Part shown: positions 1-11,345 of the stretch, in pieces | How positions within the stretch are numbered: the first letter of the stretch is position 1 | Layout of the letters: each line of letters begins with the position of its first letter | NCBI GenBank assembly: GCA_963971575.1 | Contig: OZ020624.1 | Location: 8,552,903 to 8,616,902 of the forward strand | Source: Liopterus haemorrhoidalis | Lineage: Eukaryota > Arthropoda > Insecta > Coleoptera > Dytiscidae | Direction: 5' to 3' | DNA: 64,000 nucleotides | Translations under genes and position numbers: made by a program | Notes under the pieces: model-generated | Told to the model about the DNA's origin: nothing | Databases searched by the model: none | Seen by the model: only the letters and a program-made list of their open reading frames with translations

Positions 1-390
1 GGTTTTGCAGGTATTTAATAACTGAATGATGATAATTTGGGATGCTAAAACAAATTTTATGTCAAAATATTTTTTTATGAATTTTAATTCGAATGCCTAA
101 TACCATTATTTAAGTTTCTAAATATGTGCAGTATTTTTTTTTACATAGCAAGGTTCATTAAGATTTTGAAAATTGCGCCTATGGCTTCTATTGGTTGCTT
201 AAATCATTAGCCCCGCCCTCTGATTTCGTATACATCAAACAGAATTAAATTACAATTTCAACACTTCCCACTGGTTATTAAATTTACGCTTTTAAAAATT
301 AAATGCAACATTTACCAAAAAATAACTAGAATTTTGACAAAATAATTTAAACAAAATAAAACTGCAAAAAAAAACAAAAAAATTAAAATT

Positions 391-480
391 GACAGGATTC
401 GAACTTTAGTTTGCAAGTTACCTGTTTGAAAAATTAGAAAAACCAATGACTAAACGCACATCGCTATGAGCGCTGAAGTA
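391..480 (-). other. tRNA-like cassette, type 1, in GACA element copy 1
   Basis: On the minus strand a tRNA-like stretch ends in a B-box-like word AGTTCGAATCCTG, with an A-box-like TAGCGATGTGCG about 60 nt upstream. T-rich backbone sequence follows it and could act as a Pol III terminator. No good acceptor stem is seen, so it is not called a tRNA gene. Confidence 0.5.
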
Positions 481-954
481 CCAACTTGGTTACATAGCAA
501 ATTAGATATTTAACATATTTTGGTTAAAAACACAAAAAATGCATTATTTTCCGAAAACATAATCTGATCAAAAATTCCTGTTGTACTATTCCGGTTCACA
601 TCAATATATATTACTTAGAATTTTTTCAGATTTTTAGTTTAAGCCATCTGAGCTACAGGGTGTGGGACAAAAATTTTTTTGCACAATTTTGAAAAAAATC
701 GCGTCAAAATAATTTATTTTGCAAAAATAAAATTTTGATCGTTAATCGACGTACTAAGGGCTTTCATTTGATACCCTACTCAGAATTTTAAAAAAATATT
801 TTTTTTTTTCGTTGAGCACATATTTGTTTATATTTTTAGGGGGATATGGTTTTTAGATGTTTTAGTATTTTTCCTATGTGCGGGTCAAAAAGTTGTACAA
901 GCATGCCAAATTTCAACTCTCTAGGTTTAGCCGTTTGGCTACAATTTTTACCGA

Positions 955-1056
<102 letters not shown>

Positions 1057-1108
1057 GACAAAATGACGGTATAAGGGTTTTTTGGTCATACCTACAAAAC
1101 CCTAAAAA

Positions 1109-2178
1109 TTGATGTGAAGTGTGAATTTTCACACATTTCAGGGTTTTGCAGGTATTTAATAACTGAATGATGATAATTTGGGATGCTAAAACAAATTTTA
1201 TGTCAAAATATTTTTTTATGAATTTTAATTCGAATGCCTAATACCATTATTTAAGTTTCTAAATATGTGCAGTATTTTTTTTTTACATAGCAAGGTTCAT
1301 TAAGATTTTGAAAATTGCGCCTATGGCTTCTATTGGTTGCTTAAATCATTAGCCCCGCCCTCTGATTTCGTATACATCAAACAGAATTAAATTACAATTT
1401 CAACACTTCCCACTGGTTATTAAATTTACGCTTTTAAAAATTAAATGCAACATTTACCAAAAAATAACTAGAATTTTGACAAAATAATTTAAACAAAATA
1501 AAACTGCAAAAAAAAAACAAAAAAATAAAAATTGACAGGATTCGAACTCTAGTTTGCAAGTTACCTGTTTGAAAAATTAGAAAAACCAATGACTAAATGC
1601 ACATCGCTATGAGCGCTGAAGTACCAACTTGGTTATATAGCGAATTAGATATTTAACATATTTTGGTTAAAAACACAAAAAATGCATTATTTTCCGAAAA
1701 CATAATCTGATCAAAAATTCCTGTTGTACTATTCCGGTTCACACCAATATACATTACTTAGAATTTTTTCAGATTTTTAGTTTAAACCATCTGGGCTACA
1801 GGGTGTGGAACAAAATTTTTTTTGCACAATTTTGACAAAAATCGCGTCAAAATAATTTATTTTGCAAAAATAAAATTTTGATCGTTAATCGACGTACTAA
1901 GGGCTTTCATTTGATACCCTACTCAGAATTTAAAAAAAATATTTTTGTTTTCGTTGAGCACATATTTGTTTATATTTTTAGGGGGATATGTTTTTTTAGA
2001 TGTTTTAGTATTTTTCCTATGTGCGGGTCAAAAAGTTGTACAAGCATGCCAAATTTCAACTCTCTAGGTTTAGCCGTTTGGCTACAATTTTTACCGAACA
2101 GACAGAGAGACAGACAGACAGACAGACGACAAAATGACGGTATAAGGGTTTTTTGGTCATACCTACAAAACTCTAAAA
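1109..2178 (+). mobile_element. GACA element copy 2, in tandem with copy 1
   Basis: Full-length copy nearly identical to copy 1 over its whole length. It begins with the small palindrome TGTGAATTTTCACA at the junction and ends at CTACAAAACTCTAAAAAG. Copy 1 differs mainly by the length of the GACA array and scattered substitutions. Head-to-tail tandem arrangement is typical of rolling-circle-type elements. Confidence 0.75.
1534..1622 (-). other. tRNA-like cassette, type 1, in GACA element copy 2
   Basis: Same cassette type as in copy 1, with B-box-like GAGTTCGAATCCTG on the minus strand. It occupies the same place in the backbone, between an A-rich tract and the word AAACACAAAAAATGC. Confidence 0.5.
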
Positions 2179-2180
2179 AG

Positions 2181-3434
2181 CAATTTATTTATATTATATA
2201 GGTTTTATTTAATAATGTAAAGATAATATACGAAAAACAGTAACTTATAATACACAAAAAGCTTTTATTAGATTTTTAAATAGAAATATTCTTTTTTAAT
2301 AGTAATTAATTTCACATTAACATTTTTTTTTTTTTTAATTTAATGGCCTTTTCTGCTGTGGCAATTAGCCAGGATAATTTTTATTTGAGAAAATTTCGAT
2401 GCCTCAACGGGATTCGAACCCGAGACCTTCGCAACGCAGAGCACATCTATTACCACTATGCTACGCCGGTCGGCCACATTAACATTATGTAATATAATAA
2501 TCCTAATTTGTTCCTACTATTTTTACCTCTAAAATGAAATATTGCATTTTATTATAATACTAATATAGTAATCTTAATGTTAATTTTATATTATTTAACA
2601 TAAAAATAACATACTGTCATACACTTTTTTTTTTTTACTTCTTTAAGTTGAAATACATATTACATTTTTTATAACACTAACATAGCAATCCTAATATTAA
2701 TTTCAATAATAATCCTAATAATAGTTTTATTAATAAATAAATTATAATTATATTTCCCAATACGGTAATTCCAGGGATTGGAGGAATAACAACTGGGAAA
2801 GTGTTAACATGACTCAAAAAGCAACAAGTTTGTTGGCGTCGTTTGTCGTTGCATTTTTTGCAAAAATTAGAAGTTTCTTCTTATTTTTTTCTTATTCTGC
2901 TAACTGCTAAAAAGAATAAGAACTAACACTATTAGTATTCTTATGTCATAATTGAGAACTGACACGCTCGGATACGCAATCTGGTGGTCAAATATTGTAC
3001 TACGCGACTGTAGTACTGTTTGAAATTATTACATATCTTCTAGTGTTGATTTTTTGTTAGAACGTCGATAGAAACATTTTCATAAAATAAAAATGTACTG
3101 TGCTTAAATTAACCTGTTCCCTGTTAGCATATTGACAGCTGAATACTAGACAATTCAGCCATATTGCCTTGTAACACAGCGCCGCCAACGGTAATGTCAC
3201 TTCGCAATAGATGGCGCTTATATTTTGTGTACTAATATTAATGAAAATTAAAATTTTAAGATTCCAGCGCTCTAGCAGTAGTTTCTGAATTTCAAAGTTT
3301 AAACATCGACATCGGTAGTAGATATCGATGTTTTATCGATACTATCGCCATCTGAACATCGATGGTAAAAACATCAATGTTTTTAAAACAAACATCGATG
3401 TTTTCGATACATCGATGCTTTTTTCCCATCCCTA
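2181..3434 (-). mobile_element. hAT-1 non-autonomous element, copy A (CATCGATG-rich ends)
   Basis: Inverted relative to copies B (12732-13987) and C (32471-33631). The right end reads CCCATCCCTA, the complement of the TAGGGATGGG terminus, and is preceded by a cluster of CATCGATG words. The left end is missing about 140 bp compared with copy B, where it abuts GACA element copy 2. A SINE is inserted at 2325-2474. No transposase is visible. Confidence 0.8.
2325..2474 (-). mobile_element. tRNA-derived SINE with 12-bp target duplication
   Basis: On the minus strand a tRNA-like head carries A-box TAGCATAGTGG and B-box GGGTTCGAATCCC, followed by a ~60-bp unrelated body and a poly(A) tail, seen as T14 at 2323-2336 on the plus strand. 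The insert is flanked by perfect copies of CACATTAACATT at 2313-2324 and 2475-2486. It sits in hAT-1 copy A; the corresponding site in copies B and C is unoccupied. This is a textbook SINE insertion. Confidence 0.9.
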
Positions 3435-3550
3435 AATTGTAGTGATATTACTTTGACTTGTTATGCGCTTGCGGTCAAGAAATATCACTACTTATCGTAC
3501 AGAGCGAAAAAATATTATCGTCTGTGCGTATTTTGTATCAGAGACTTGTA

Positions 3551-4148
3551 CCCTTTTCACACTAGAACTTTAAGATCGGATGTTAAAGTGAATGTGTCTT
3601 TAAACGCTAATGTGAAACTGTATGGCCTCGTCTAAATACAAGCGATTTTTATGACAGAGGTCTGCGCCTTAAACATCCTCCGCATTGCCAACTTAATTTC
3701 TAATATAAAAAAATACTCTTTGAATTTGTGCTGTCAACATTTTATATAATCATAAATAAGAATACTGTATTATATCGACGTTATAAGAAGTTTATACTTA
3801 TTGTTATAATAAAATTATTTATTTTAATAATGTGTTTAATAAAATACAGAGCTACAATAATTGAGATAAAATGTATCGACTTACATGTTAATACAGGTGT
3901 AATATATTCTTTATTGTAGAGCCTTTATTGTAGAATGAAATGAAATATCCTTAATTGTTTATAATAATTCAAAATGTGCGTCTGCGCAGACAGTTCAAAA
4001 CTGGTAATTTCATGACGATAACTTAAGGACAAAATTACTGTAGCTGATGACAGCACCGGAGATTTAAACATCAAGTGTGAAAGCATACCGATGTTAAACA
4101 TCGGTGAACTTTAAGTTCACTCTTCTTAAAGTTCTAGTGCGAAAAAGG
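3551..4148 (+). mobile_element. TA-flanked 598-bp MITE (CCCTTTTCACAC ends), copy A
   Basis: Terminal inverted repeats begin CCCTTTTCACACTAGAACTT and the element is flanked by TA on both sides. Its orientation is opposite to copies B (35771), C (40523) and D (52182). Copies A, B and C are all 598 bp long. The TA duplication suggests mobilisation by a Tc1/mariner-superfamily transposase. A 63-codon open frame at 3728-3919 recurs in the other copies but looks non-coding. Confidence 0.85.
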
Positions 4149-4254
4149 TATGAGTCAAAGGTGTAATCAAATGGGGAGACTATTATTTCCGATTTTACTT
4201 ACGATTATGTGTTTTAATCCGGAAAATATAAAAAATTTAACACATGTGAAATAA

Positions 4255-4414
4255 TCAGATCAATTCTGTAAAAAAATACTGTGTAGTAACGTTACTACAA
4301 GATAAAATATTATAAAAAGTATAATGACTTTCATTCATGATAGTAACTGACCTTGCTCATAGTGGCAAATTTAGTTACTATGATCATAGTAAGTGAGTTA
4401 CAGAATTGGTCTGA
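4255..4414. mobile_element. short palindromic MITE
   Basis: Inverted ends CAGATCAATTCTGTAA and its near-complement TTACAGAATTGGTCTG, with the pentamer ATAAT on both sides. The interior also contains imperfect inverted words. No coding potential. Confidence 0.6.
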
Positions 4415-4829
4415 TAATCTGCTTCATGCTCATTACTTAAAAAAGAAAAATTGTATTTTTTAATTATGTAATTCATGACGTCCTCATAAATATTTTTGAC
4501 TGCTGATAATTTTTAACAAAATAAGAATTAACAAAACTCAACAAATTATGTAAGTTATTAAATTATCTAATACGTAATAACATAACATAAATTAAAAGAT
4601 AGAAGCATTATTTGGCCGAAAATATGTATTTGTTGTAGAGCAAAAATCTGATGTGATACGCAAAAACTGATGTGATATTTGAGTTCAGCAGCACCAAATT
4701 AGTAAGAAACAAGTCTTAGATGTAAGTCAGCAAAAATTGTGTTGACCAGTGTAATATGTAAAATCTTATACAATATACCTTTTTATTCACAATTGTGCAT
4801 TAACACTAAATATGCCACAATATCCATAA
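4415..4829. other. unassigned AT-rich spacer
   Basis: About 415 bp of AT-rich sequence. I recognise no coding frame, RNA or repeat in it. Confidence 0.5.
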
Positions 4830-4939
4830 GGTGGGTTCGGGAAGCAAGCTCGGAGTGCTCCAAGTCACTTTGTTTAACTCCAGAGCGTTCGAGAACAGAG
4901 TTACTCGGAACACTCTAAGCTTTCTTTCCGAACCCAGCC
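4830..4939. mobile_element. 110-bp hairpin MITE
   Basis: The ends GGTGGGTTCGGGAAGCAAGCT and the complement of AGCTTTCTTTCCGAACCCAGCC form a hairpin with a roughly 60-bp interior. The flank CCATA occurs on both sides, overlapping the end. Superfamily not determined. Confidence 0.55.
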
Positions 4940-5272
4940 ATATTTGTGATTAGTGGTATGTCTTCCGAATTAAATTCAACAATATTATCCCACAAAGAAT
5001 ACCGATCAAAATTGTTTATGTAGTCAATTTTTTGGAAGTATCAATCCGTAACGTCACCTTCCAATTTTATAAAATATACACTCATATCTTTTATTTTCTC
5101 CAGCTGTAAAATATTTCCAACATTGTTCCAAGTAGGGTTACTTGTGATAAATAAAAACGATAAATTCACAAAAATAGCTGTATTTCAGCTCCACTTTGCA
5201 ATTTCTAGACTGAATATAATCAATATACTACCACAATATATCAATATGATTCACCAAATGTTTATACACAAG

Positions 5273-5509
5273 AAGTGGCGGCGCTAGCTCTTAAAATCTG
5301 GGGGGTGGGGGGCAAAAAAATTTGAGTAAAATTTGGGGGGGCCAAGAAATATGTTTTATCGTTTACATATGAAAATACATGTAATGAACTAAAAAAAAGG
5401 TCATCACTTATAAAATATATATTTTTCCAAGCAATTTTAGGGAAGCCAACTGGGGGCCAGAGCAACTTTTAGGGGGGGGGGGGCGGACCTCCCGCTAGCG
5501 CCGCCACTG
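5273..5509. mobile_element. hAT-type MITE (CAGTGGCGGCGCTAGC ends)
   Basis: Inverted termini AGTGGCGGCGCTAGC and GCTAGCGCCGCCACTG flank a G-rich then T-rich interior. The flanks TACACAAG and TACACAAC match at 7 of 8 positions, as for an old 8-bp hAT duplication. A relative with the same left end lies at 7188. Confidence 0.75.
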
Positions 5510-5716
5510 TACACAACTCACATAAATCAACAAAAATCACATAAAACACTAAACGCCTATGTTGCACGTGCTAAACAACTTGTTTGCTTGCCCTACCTCT
5601 GACATTTTGAAATGATACTAGTCACGTGATTAAAATGATCAATCAAATAGTGATCTTAACCTGTCACAAATATGGATGAATAAAAACAAGTTAAAACTTA
5701 ATACCAGTAAATCTAA

Positions 5717-6861
5717 TGCCGGGTTTACATTGGTAGAGTAAAAGAGCTAGTAACTAGCGCAAGTATCTAGGAACTAGTTACTATCCCTGTGTAAACAGTT
5801 GACAATGTGACTAGTAGAGTACTAGCAGGGCCGGCGCTAGGATTTGTGGGGCCATGTGCGAGAAGAGTAAAAAAAAGGTGATCACCTCCCAGAAGAGAAG
5901 AGCGTGCGCGGGGCCTGTTGTTGAACCGCGGGGCGTACTGTTGACCGCAGGGCCATGTGCCACCGCACATGCTGCACATGCCCCGCGCCGGCCCTGAGTA
6001 CTAGCTTCTAATATTTGGGCTAGGATAGCAGCTAGCTCGTCGACGTATTTACTAGCTACTGTCTTTTCCCCCACAACGCAAAATTGATTCATTTCAAATT
6101 GGCGGCAAGCGGTAATCTGTCATAACAAATAGAAAAAAAAAAACCATATCAGGTAAGTTACAATTTATTTACATAAATTGCGTAACATTGATTTATTAAT
6201 TGATGATTTTTGAAATCATCTGTGAAATAACTGCCTTTGATACACGAAAAAGATGTTTTAGACTACAATAACTATTTCCTGTGGTTAGGAGATAAAGCGT
6301 TTATTCCAATTTTATTTTTGCTGGAATCGCATCCCTTATTAGTGTATCACTTCGTTGTATTATAACGTTTATAATGGACTAATTAAATTTAATAGCCTAT
6401 TAAAATCATCTGGTATCTTCTTAAACACAGTCTGCACTCTTTTTGATCTTCCACGGCTAATTCACGAAATAGAAGGACTGATGCGCCATGGGTAGTTCTT
6501 CAATCAATCAATTTCTAAACCATTTTCGTTTAGGCTTATATTCTGTACCGATTACTTCAATAAGACAATCAATTATTTCCTCCTCAAGAAATGATGTAAT
6601 TCAAAATACCATTTTTTTAATGGCATCACGCCGGCGACGATGTATATCCACATTCATAAACTATTTTTTGCAAAAAGATAATTTCACTACAAAATCACAG
6701 TGAAGATGTCAAATGTGTTTTGACACTTACTATCCAGAAAATAAGATATGTATGTCAATTGCGTATGAACACCTACTATCCTGAAAATAAGATAGTAGAG
6801 TAAAGCGCGTAGTACTTGCACTACTTACTAGCTCTGTTACTCTACCAATGTAAACCCGGCA
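5717..6861. mobile_element. Harbinger-like element with TAA duplication
   Basis: Terminal inverted repeats TGCCGGGTTTACATTGGTAG are nearly perfect over about 25 bp, and TAA flanks both ends. Iterated words ACTAGTTACT/CTAGTAACTAG lie near both ends. The minus strand around 6400-6680 has a broken frame rich in Arg/Lys and Trp that could be a transposase-associated protein, but I cannot assign it. It interrupts a LINE fragment and carries a small hAT MITE at 5826-5996. Confidence 0.7.
5826..5996. mobile_element. 171-bp hAT MITE nested in the Harbinger-like element
   Basis: Termini CAGGGCCGGCGC and GCGCCGGCCCTG, with perfect 8-bp duplication AGTACTAG at 5818-5825 and 5997-6004. GC-rich compared with its surroundings. 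Its termini resemble the longer hAT element at 21648-22715. Confidence 0.9.
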
Positions 6862-7187
6862 TAAAGGGATGTCAGTACTAGCTACAGAAGCTAGCTTCGC
6901 CATCGCAACTTACTACATTCAAGGAATATTGTCGCATCTATGAAATTAAAATAGGTCATACAGCATTAGATTTGCTAGATGAGATTAAGTATCTGGGGGT
7001 TACTACTTTCAAAAATTGAAATTTAGTAGTCATGTTGAATATATTTATAAAAAAATAGCAAAAATAATTAATTACCTCTCTAGGATCTCGTATTACCTTT
7101 CGATGTAGAGCAAGTTAGTTATATAATATAATACCATTATTTTCCCGCATTTTAATTATTATTCAACAATATTGTTTATATATAATC

Positions 7188-7430
7188 AGTGGAGGCGCTA
7201 GCTCTTAAAATTTGGAGGGGCCAGGAAATATTTGAGTAAAATCTGAGGAGGGGGGCAGGAAATATTTGAGGAGGGATCATTTTTTATGGACAGGTGAAAA
7301 TACAAGTGACGACCTAAAAAAAAAGGTCCTCACTTGCGCACACATATTTCTCCAAGCATTTATGAGGGGGGGGGGGAGATAACGGAAGGTCAGAAACATT
7401 TTTAGCCCCCTCCCAACCCTTCGGACAAGC
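7188..7430. mobile_element. hAT MITE fragment related to 5273-5509
   Basis: Begins CAGTGGAGGCGCTAGCTC and shares the GGGGCCAGGAAATATTTGAG and AAAAAGGTCCTCACTTG words with the other copies. The right terminus is not recognisable, so it is truncated or diverged. Confidence 0.5.
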
Positions 7431-7538
7431 TGGCTTTATTAAATTCTGATCATTCCTTGGACCAAAGATTAAATCTCTTGATTTTGCAGGGTTAATTATT
7501 AGATTATGGTCTGTTGATGCGTTAGGCAATGACTTATA

Positions 7539-8135
7539 CAGTGGAACCCCGCCATTCGTCCGCCTCTCTACTCGTACAACTCGATATTCGTCCAACTTAT
7601 TCAAGTAAAATTCAACTCGTTATTCGTACGCTTGCCCGCTATTCGGACAGCGTGCGGTAGGCGCTACGCGACAATGTTATTGACCATTTTAGAAAAATTC
7701 TGAAAAATCGTCAAAGGCAGACAACATTGGACAGGTTTTTAGAGAAAGAATCCCAAGATTCTTCTAGTGCAAAAAGACTGAAAAAAGAAAGAGAGAGAGA
7801 AAACACCTGAAGGGATGTTACCTGATGTTTTTATGGAAAGTGACTCCAATTCCAAACAGTAACATCAACATCCCTCTTCCTCCTCTCCATATTCTACTTA
7901 CGCCATCAGCTCAGCTAAGTACAAAAGTGCAGTTAAATTTTTATTTATGTATTTCATGTACAGTACTGTATATTTATTGTTTTTATAGGTTTAAATAAAC
8001 GATCATCTATGGATCTAGAACTGATTAATCCAATTTACATTATATCTTATGTGAAAAAATGATTCGTCATTCGTACAAATCGCCATTCGAACTACCTTCT
8101 GGAACGAATTGTGTACGAATGGCGGGGTTCCACTG
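7539..8135 (+). mobile_element. Tigger/pogo-type deletion derivative, TA-flanked
   Basis: Inverted ends CAGTGGAACCCCGCCATTCG resemble those of Tigger/pogo elements, and TA flanks both sides (7537-7538, 8136-8137). The ATTCGT word repeats near both ends. Inside, at about 7690-7810, the plus strand encodes a remnant reading FRKILKNRQRQTTLDRFLEK, which matches the C-terminal tail common in jerky/CENP-B-like transposases. The catalytic domain is deleted. Confidence 0.8.
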
Positions 8136-8137
8136 TA

Positions 8138-9159
8138 TAAAGATTTCTGTTTAAAATTGTTCGAGGAACACGCGTTTTGAGTTAGGAAGGTTCCTTCTGA
8201 ATCACCCTTTATACTAAACAGTAGAAAATTTTTATTTACACTTATCTTAAATGTTTAATGTATTTTGAATTTGTCACTGTCAAATAAACTATTAAAGTCT
8301 GATAAAGAGTTAGATACGACAAATACATAGTTGAGCAATTTAACAATTATAAATAATATGTGTAATTTTTATGAAAACATTTATTACTGAGTGATAAAAA
8401 ATTGCATATTAATGTAATTTTCTCAGCTGGTAACTGGCACGATATAAGAATTATTAGTTACAACACTGTGACGTTATTTTAAGTACACATTGTATTTTAC
8501 TAGACCAAATTGAAATATTTCATTAAAAAAATAAATAAATAAAAAATAATAATAATGATACCTAATAATAATTAAAAAAATCCTATTGAGATATTTCGGT
8601 TGCCATCAATTTTCATTGGTGAGATTTATTTCAGATTTTTAGACCATCCCCTCTGGGAAATAGGTTGCGGCACAATTTTTTTGTTCACATTTTTGGTGGG
8701 GTTGGCAGCGGGCACCAAGAAATATTTAGTAGGAGCAAATTTAAAATAGGATGATTGTGGAAAGATAAAATAGGGCTGCAAGTAGCTCTTTAACCCTTTC
8801 CATGTTTGAAAATTCGAAATAAAAAAATATAGGTATATTCGCAAACTACAGATGCCCAGTCTATCGTTAGTGCTAGACAAAAGGTTTTATTTAAAATGTA
8901 AATTTTCTCAAAGTCTCTCAAAAAGGGGGGGGGATCACAACAGTTTTTAGGAGGAACTGGGCCCCTTCGGTCATGCTGACGACGCCACTACGAAAGACGA
9001 GTAAATATATTTATTTTTTTCAAACATAAGATTTTGTTTTTGTATCTACGTATTAATATGTTTTAATATATACCCTAGTCTAATTTTTTTAAAAATATAT
9101 ATTTCTTCGTTAAATACAAAGTTGTTTATATTATTCGGGAGATGTGTTTTTTGGAAGTC
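8138..9159. other. mixed diverged repeat debris
   Basis: AT-rich sequence. Around 8590-8700 it resembles the GACA-element backbone (ATTTCAGATTTTTAGACCAT and following). Around 8925-8995 a G-rich stretch ending GACGACGCCACTA resembles the end of the CAGTGGCG hAT MITEs. No gene seen. Confidence 0.5.
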
Positions 9160-9201
9160 TTAGTATTTTCCTTATATTCGGGTTCAAGAACTACATATGA
9201 A
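9160..9201 (+). mobile_element. diverged GACA-element remnant, piece 1 of 3
   Basis: The stretch with CTTATATTCGGGTTCAAG matches the backbone word before the GACA array. The element continues at 10507-10590 (CCTCTAGGTCCAGTCGTTTC, then ACAGACAGATAGACA) and about 14184-14215 (CCTACAAAATCCTAAAAATT). It was therefore opened first or second by the TRIM-like element (9202-10506) and by the block 10592-14183. Confidence 0.5.
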
Positions 9202-10506
9202 TGTTAAGATCAAAACTAGTTCTTGGACCTCCTTTGTAATATGTTACGTTAGCAACCATAACATGATGACATATGTGTGACAGATTGTAAATAGACGTAG
9301 TAATAAATGCTTATATGTGCTTGGATTTGTGTGTTTTAATTGATATTATTATAAACGCTAGAAAGCTTATATCTCTTTTGTTACAGCTATTGCAGGTTTA
9401 GAACATATTTTAGTACCGGGAGATAAATTCATTAAATGTGTTCTTTGTTCTTTGGAGATCTTCAACAAGGACTAAAACAGTGGGAACCGTAGGGTTTTGC
9501 TTAATTTTGTTTGTTTTATCAATACGATTCATAACTGATCAAGGTGTAGTTTATCTGAAATGGCAAATGTAATGATCTGAAGATAAATAATAATAAAAAA
9601 TGTCAGAATGGACGAGCGTTGGTCTATTGACAGACAAATAGTACGAAGGTAACTAGTTAGATGATGATGATTTAAAGTGACGATGAATCAAGTGGTAAGA
9701 GACATATTATTGCTTTGATTAAATGAGAAGATACGTTGTGTGTGGGATAATAAGGCACTGAGTATGAAGCAGCGACAGTCACTGAGCTTGTTGGGTACTG
9801 TAGACAACCTGTAAGGAAATAAACTGATAGATAGTTGAGTTGATAATTGATAGTTGATAGCTAGTTGAGTACCGCACGACACACTGTACAATGCTGATAT
9901 GGCATGTGTAAGCCATAATGAGTTGTTTGACTCTAGATGGTCAGGGACTTCAAGGAGATCAGGAAAACTCTGGATGGTCAGGGACCTCAAGGAGTTGTGG
10001 TGGTTTTGTTTCATTCTGGATGGTCAGGGACCTCAAGGAGTTCAGAGGAACTCTGGATGGCCAGGGACCTCAAGGAGTAGGAGTTGTCTTTGTTTTGTTT
10101 GACGCTGAATTTTCAGGGAGCTCAAGGAGTTCAGTGAAACTTTGTATGGTTAGGAACCTCAAAGAGACGGGCAAAACTAACGTTATGTTTTCGTTTCCTC
10201 TGTTTTATTTTGCAGTTATTAAATCCTGAAGATGCCGCGAGGACGTGGCAGGAGCAGGATGGCCGTGTTAGAATAGAAAGTTGTTTTATTTTTCAGTTCA
10301 ATTTAGATGATGCCACGAGGACGCGGCAAGATCAGGACGGCCGTGTTAAGATCAAAACTAGTTCTTGGACCTCCTTTGTAATATGTTACGTTAGCAACCA
10401 TAACATGATTAAATATATGTGACAGATTGTAAATAGACGTAGTAATAAATGCTTGGATTTGTGTGTTTTAATTGATATTATTATAAACGCTAGAAAGCTT
10501 GTATCA
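9202..10506 (+). mobile_element. TRIM-like element with ~160-bp direct terminal repeats
   Basis: The segments 9202-9368 and 10344-10500 are direct repeats beginning TGTTAAGATCAAAACTAG and ending CGCTAGAAAGCTT. They are near identical, apart from a 10-bp duplication in the left copy and a few substitutions. Direct repeats starting TGTTA enclosing ~1 kb without a polymerase fit a terminal-repeat retrotransposon in miniature. The flanks are both GACA-element backbone, so the unit inserted as a block. I could not find a clean 5-bp duplication or a primer-binding site, so the LTR reading is an inference. Confidence 0.5.
9935..10180 (+). repeat. minisatellite, six units of about 36-52 bp
   Basis: Iterations of CTGGATGGTCAGGGACCTCA followed by AGGAG start near 9935, 9971, 10017, 10053, 10105 and 10142, diverging toward the right. 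A further duplicated unit of about 79 bp with GATGCCGCGAGGACG lies at 10229-10343. The open frames across it are repeat artefacts. Confidence 0.85.
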
Positions 10507-10591
10507 TGTATGTTAAATTTCAATCCTCTAGGTCCAGTCGTTTCGCTATAATTTTTACATACAGACAGATAGACATATGGGTGTTTGTATA

Positions 10592-11345
10592 AAGCAGTGA
10601 CGGATTAAGTTGCTTGGGGGCCCTGGGTGGAAAAATTAAAATGGGCCCTCTATTATTTTAAACCAATTTAAGTTGATAAATTTACCAATATACTAATACT
10701 TACGCAGAGATTTTCATTTTAAATTTTCCTTTTATATCTACTGATTAAGGTGCCTATATAATGAAAAATAATAACAATTATGATTTAATTTATATTTTTA
10801 TTTATATTTATATCACAATTACTTTTCGTAGTTACATCAGATATCAGATGAATATTTTGATCACACCAGCAAAAATTTTATAAATTCGTCTTAATTATAT
10901 TAATGACAGTGACTCATATAACGATTAAAAATTAAGAATAGAATAGAAAGTAATTTGTTTATTAATTATTAACAATCAAAAATAGTGAAATTATTTTAAA
11001 ATATTTCTACATATAAGGACTACCAACTCAATAGATGTATGAATGAACGTTATAAGTGGAGGGAATGTTTTTAAAGCAAAAAAGAAGAAAAAACTTATTT
11101 TCCCTTGAAAGTTATTTTTCTCTTCATTCGTAAAAAATCATGTTCATACATATTTTCTTCCAGATTTTTCTTTTGCAAATTTATCAATCGCAGTTGATTT
11201 TATTTAACAATTCATATTTAGTATACAAAATTGTCATCGAATTTAACCGATCCTCCTGCATTTTGATATAAATATAATAAAATTTATTATTTGTAAAAAG
11301 TTATTGTTTTTTCACACAGAAGCGGCAAAACAAAAGCGACAAAAT
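10592..11345. other. hAT-like terminus followed by AT-rich sequence
   Basis: Starts CAGTGACGGATTAAG with GGGGGCCCTGGG nearby, as in hAT termini. The matching end may be near 14180 (CCGATCCTG) but the match is weak and no 8-bp duplication is visible. The rest is AT-rich without recognised features. Confidence 0.35.

Larger units (their letters stand above)
5640..7187 (+). pseudogene. LINE reverse transcriptase C-terminal fragment, split by a 1145-bp insertion
   Basis: The first part (5640-5716) translates to a piece containing NKLKLNTSKS, typical of the stretch after the catalytic motif in Jockey/CR1-like reverse transcriptases. The second part (6862-7187) continues with a segment containing YEIKIGHTALDLLDEIKYLG and, in a shifted frame, FSSHVEYIYKKIAKIINYLS, again typical of this domain. 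The two parts are separated by the element at 5717-6861, which inserted at TAA. Frameshifts and stops make it a dead remnant. The assignment is by recognisable motif pattern only; the clade is uncertain. Confidence 0.65.

Noticed and set aside
391..480. Calling the cassettes functional tRNA genes
   Set aside because: They have A/B-box-like words but no convincing acceptor stems or anticodon arms; only 58750-58821 folds as a proper tRNA.
3728..3919. 63-codon frame repeated in four places as a candidate small gene
   Set aside because: All four lie at the same spot in copies of one MITE; sequence identity comes from recent copying. Kept only as a low-interest finding.
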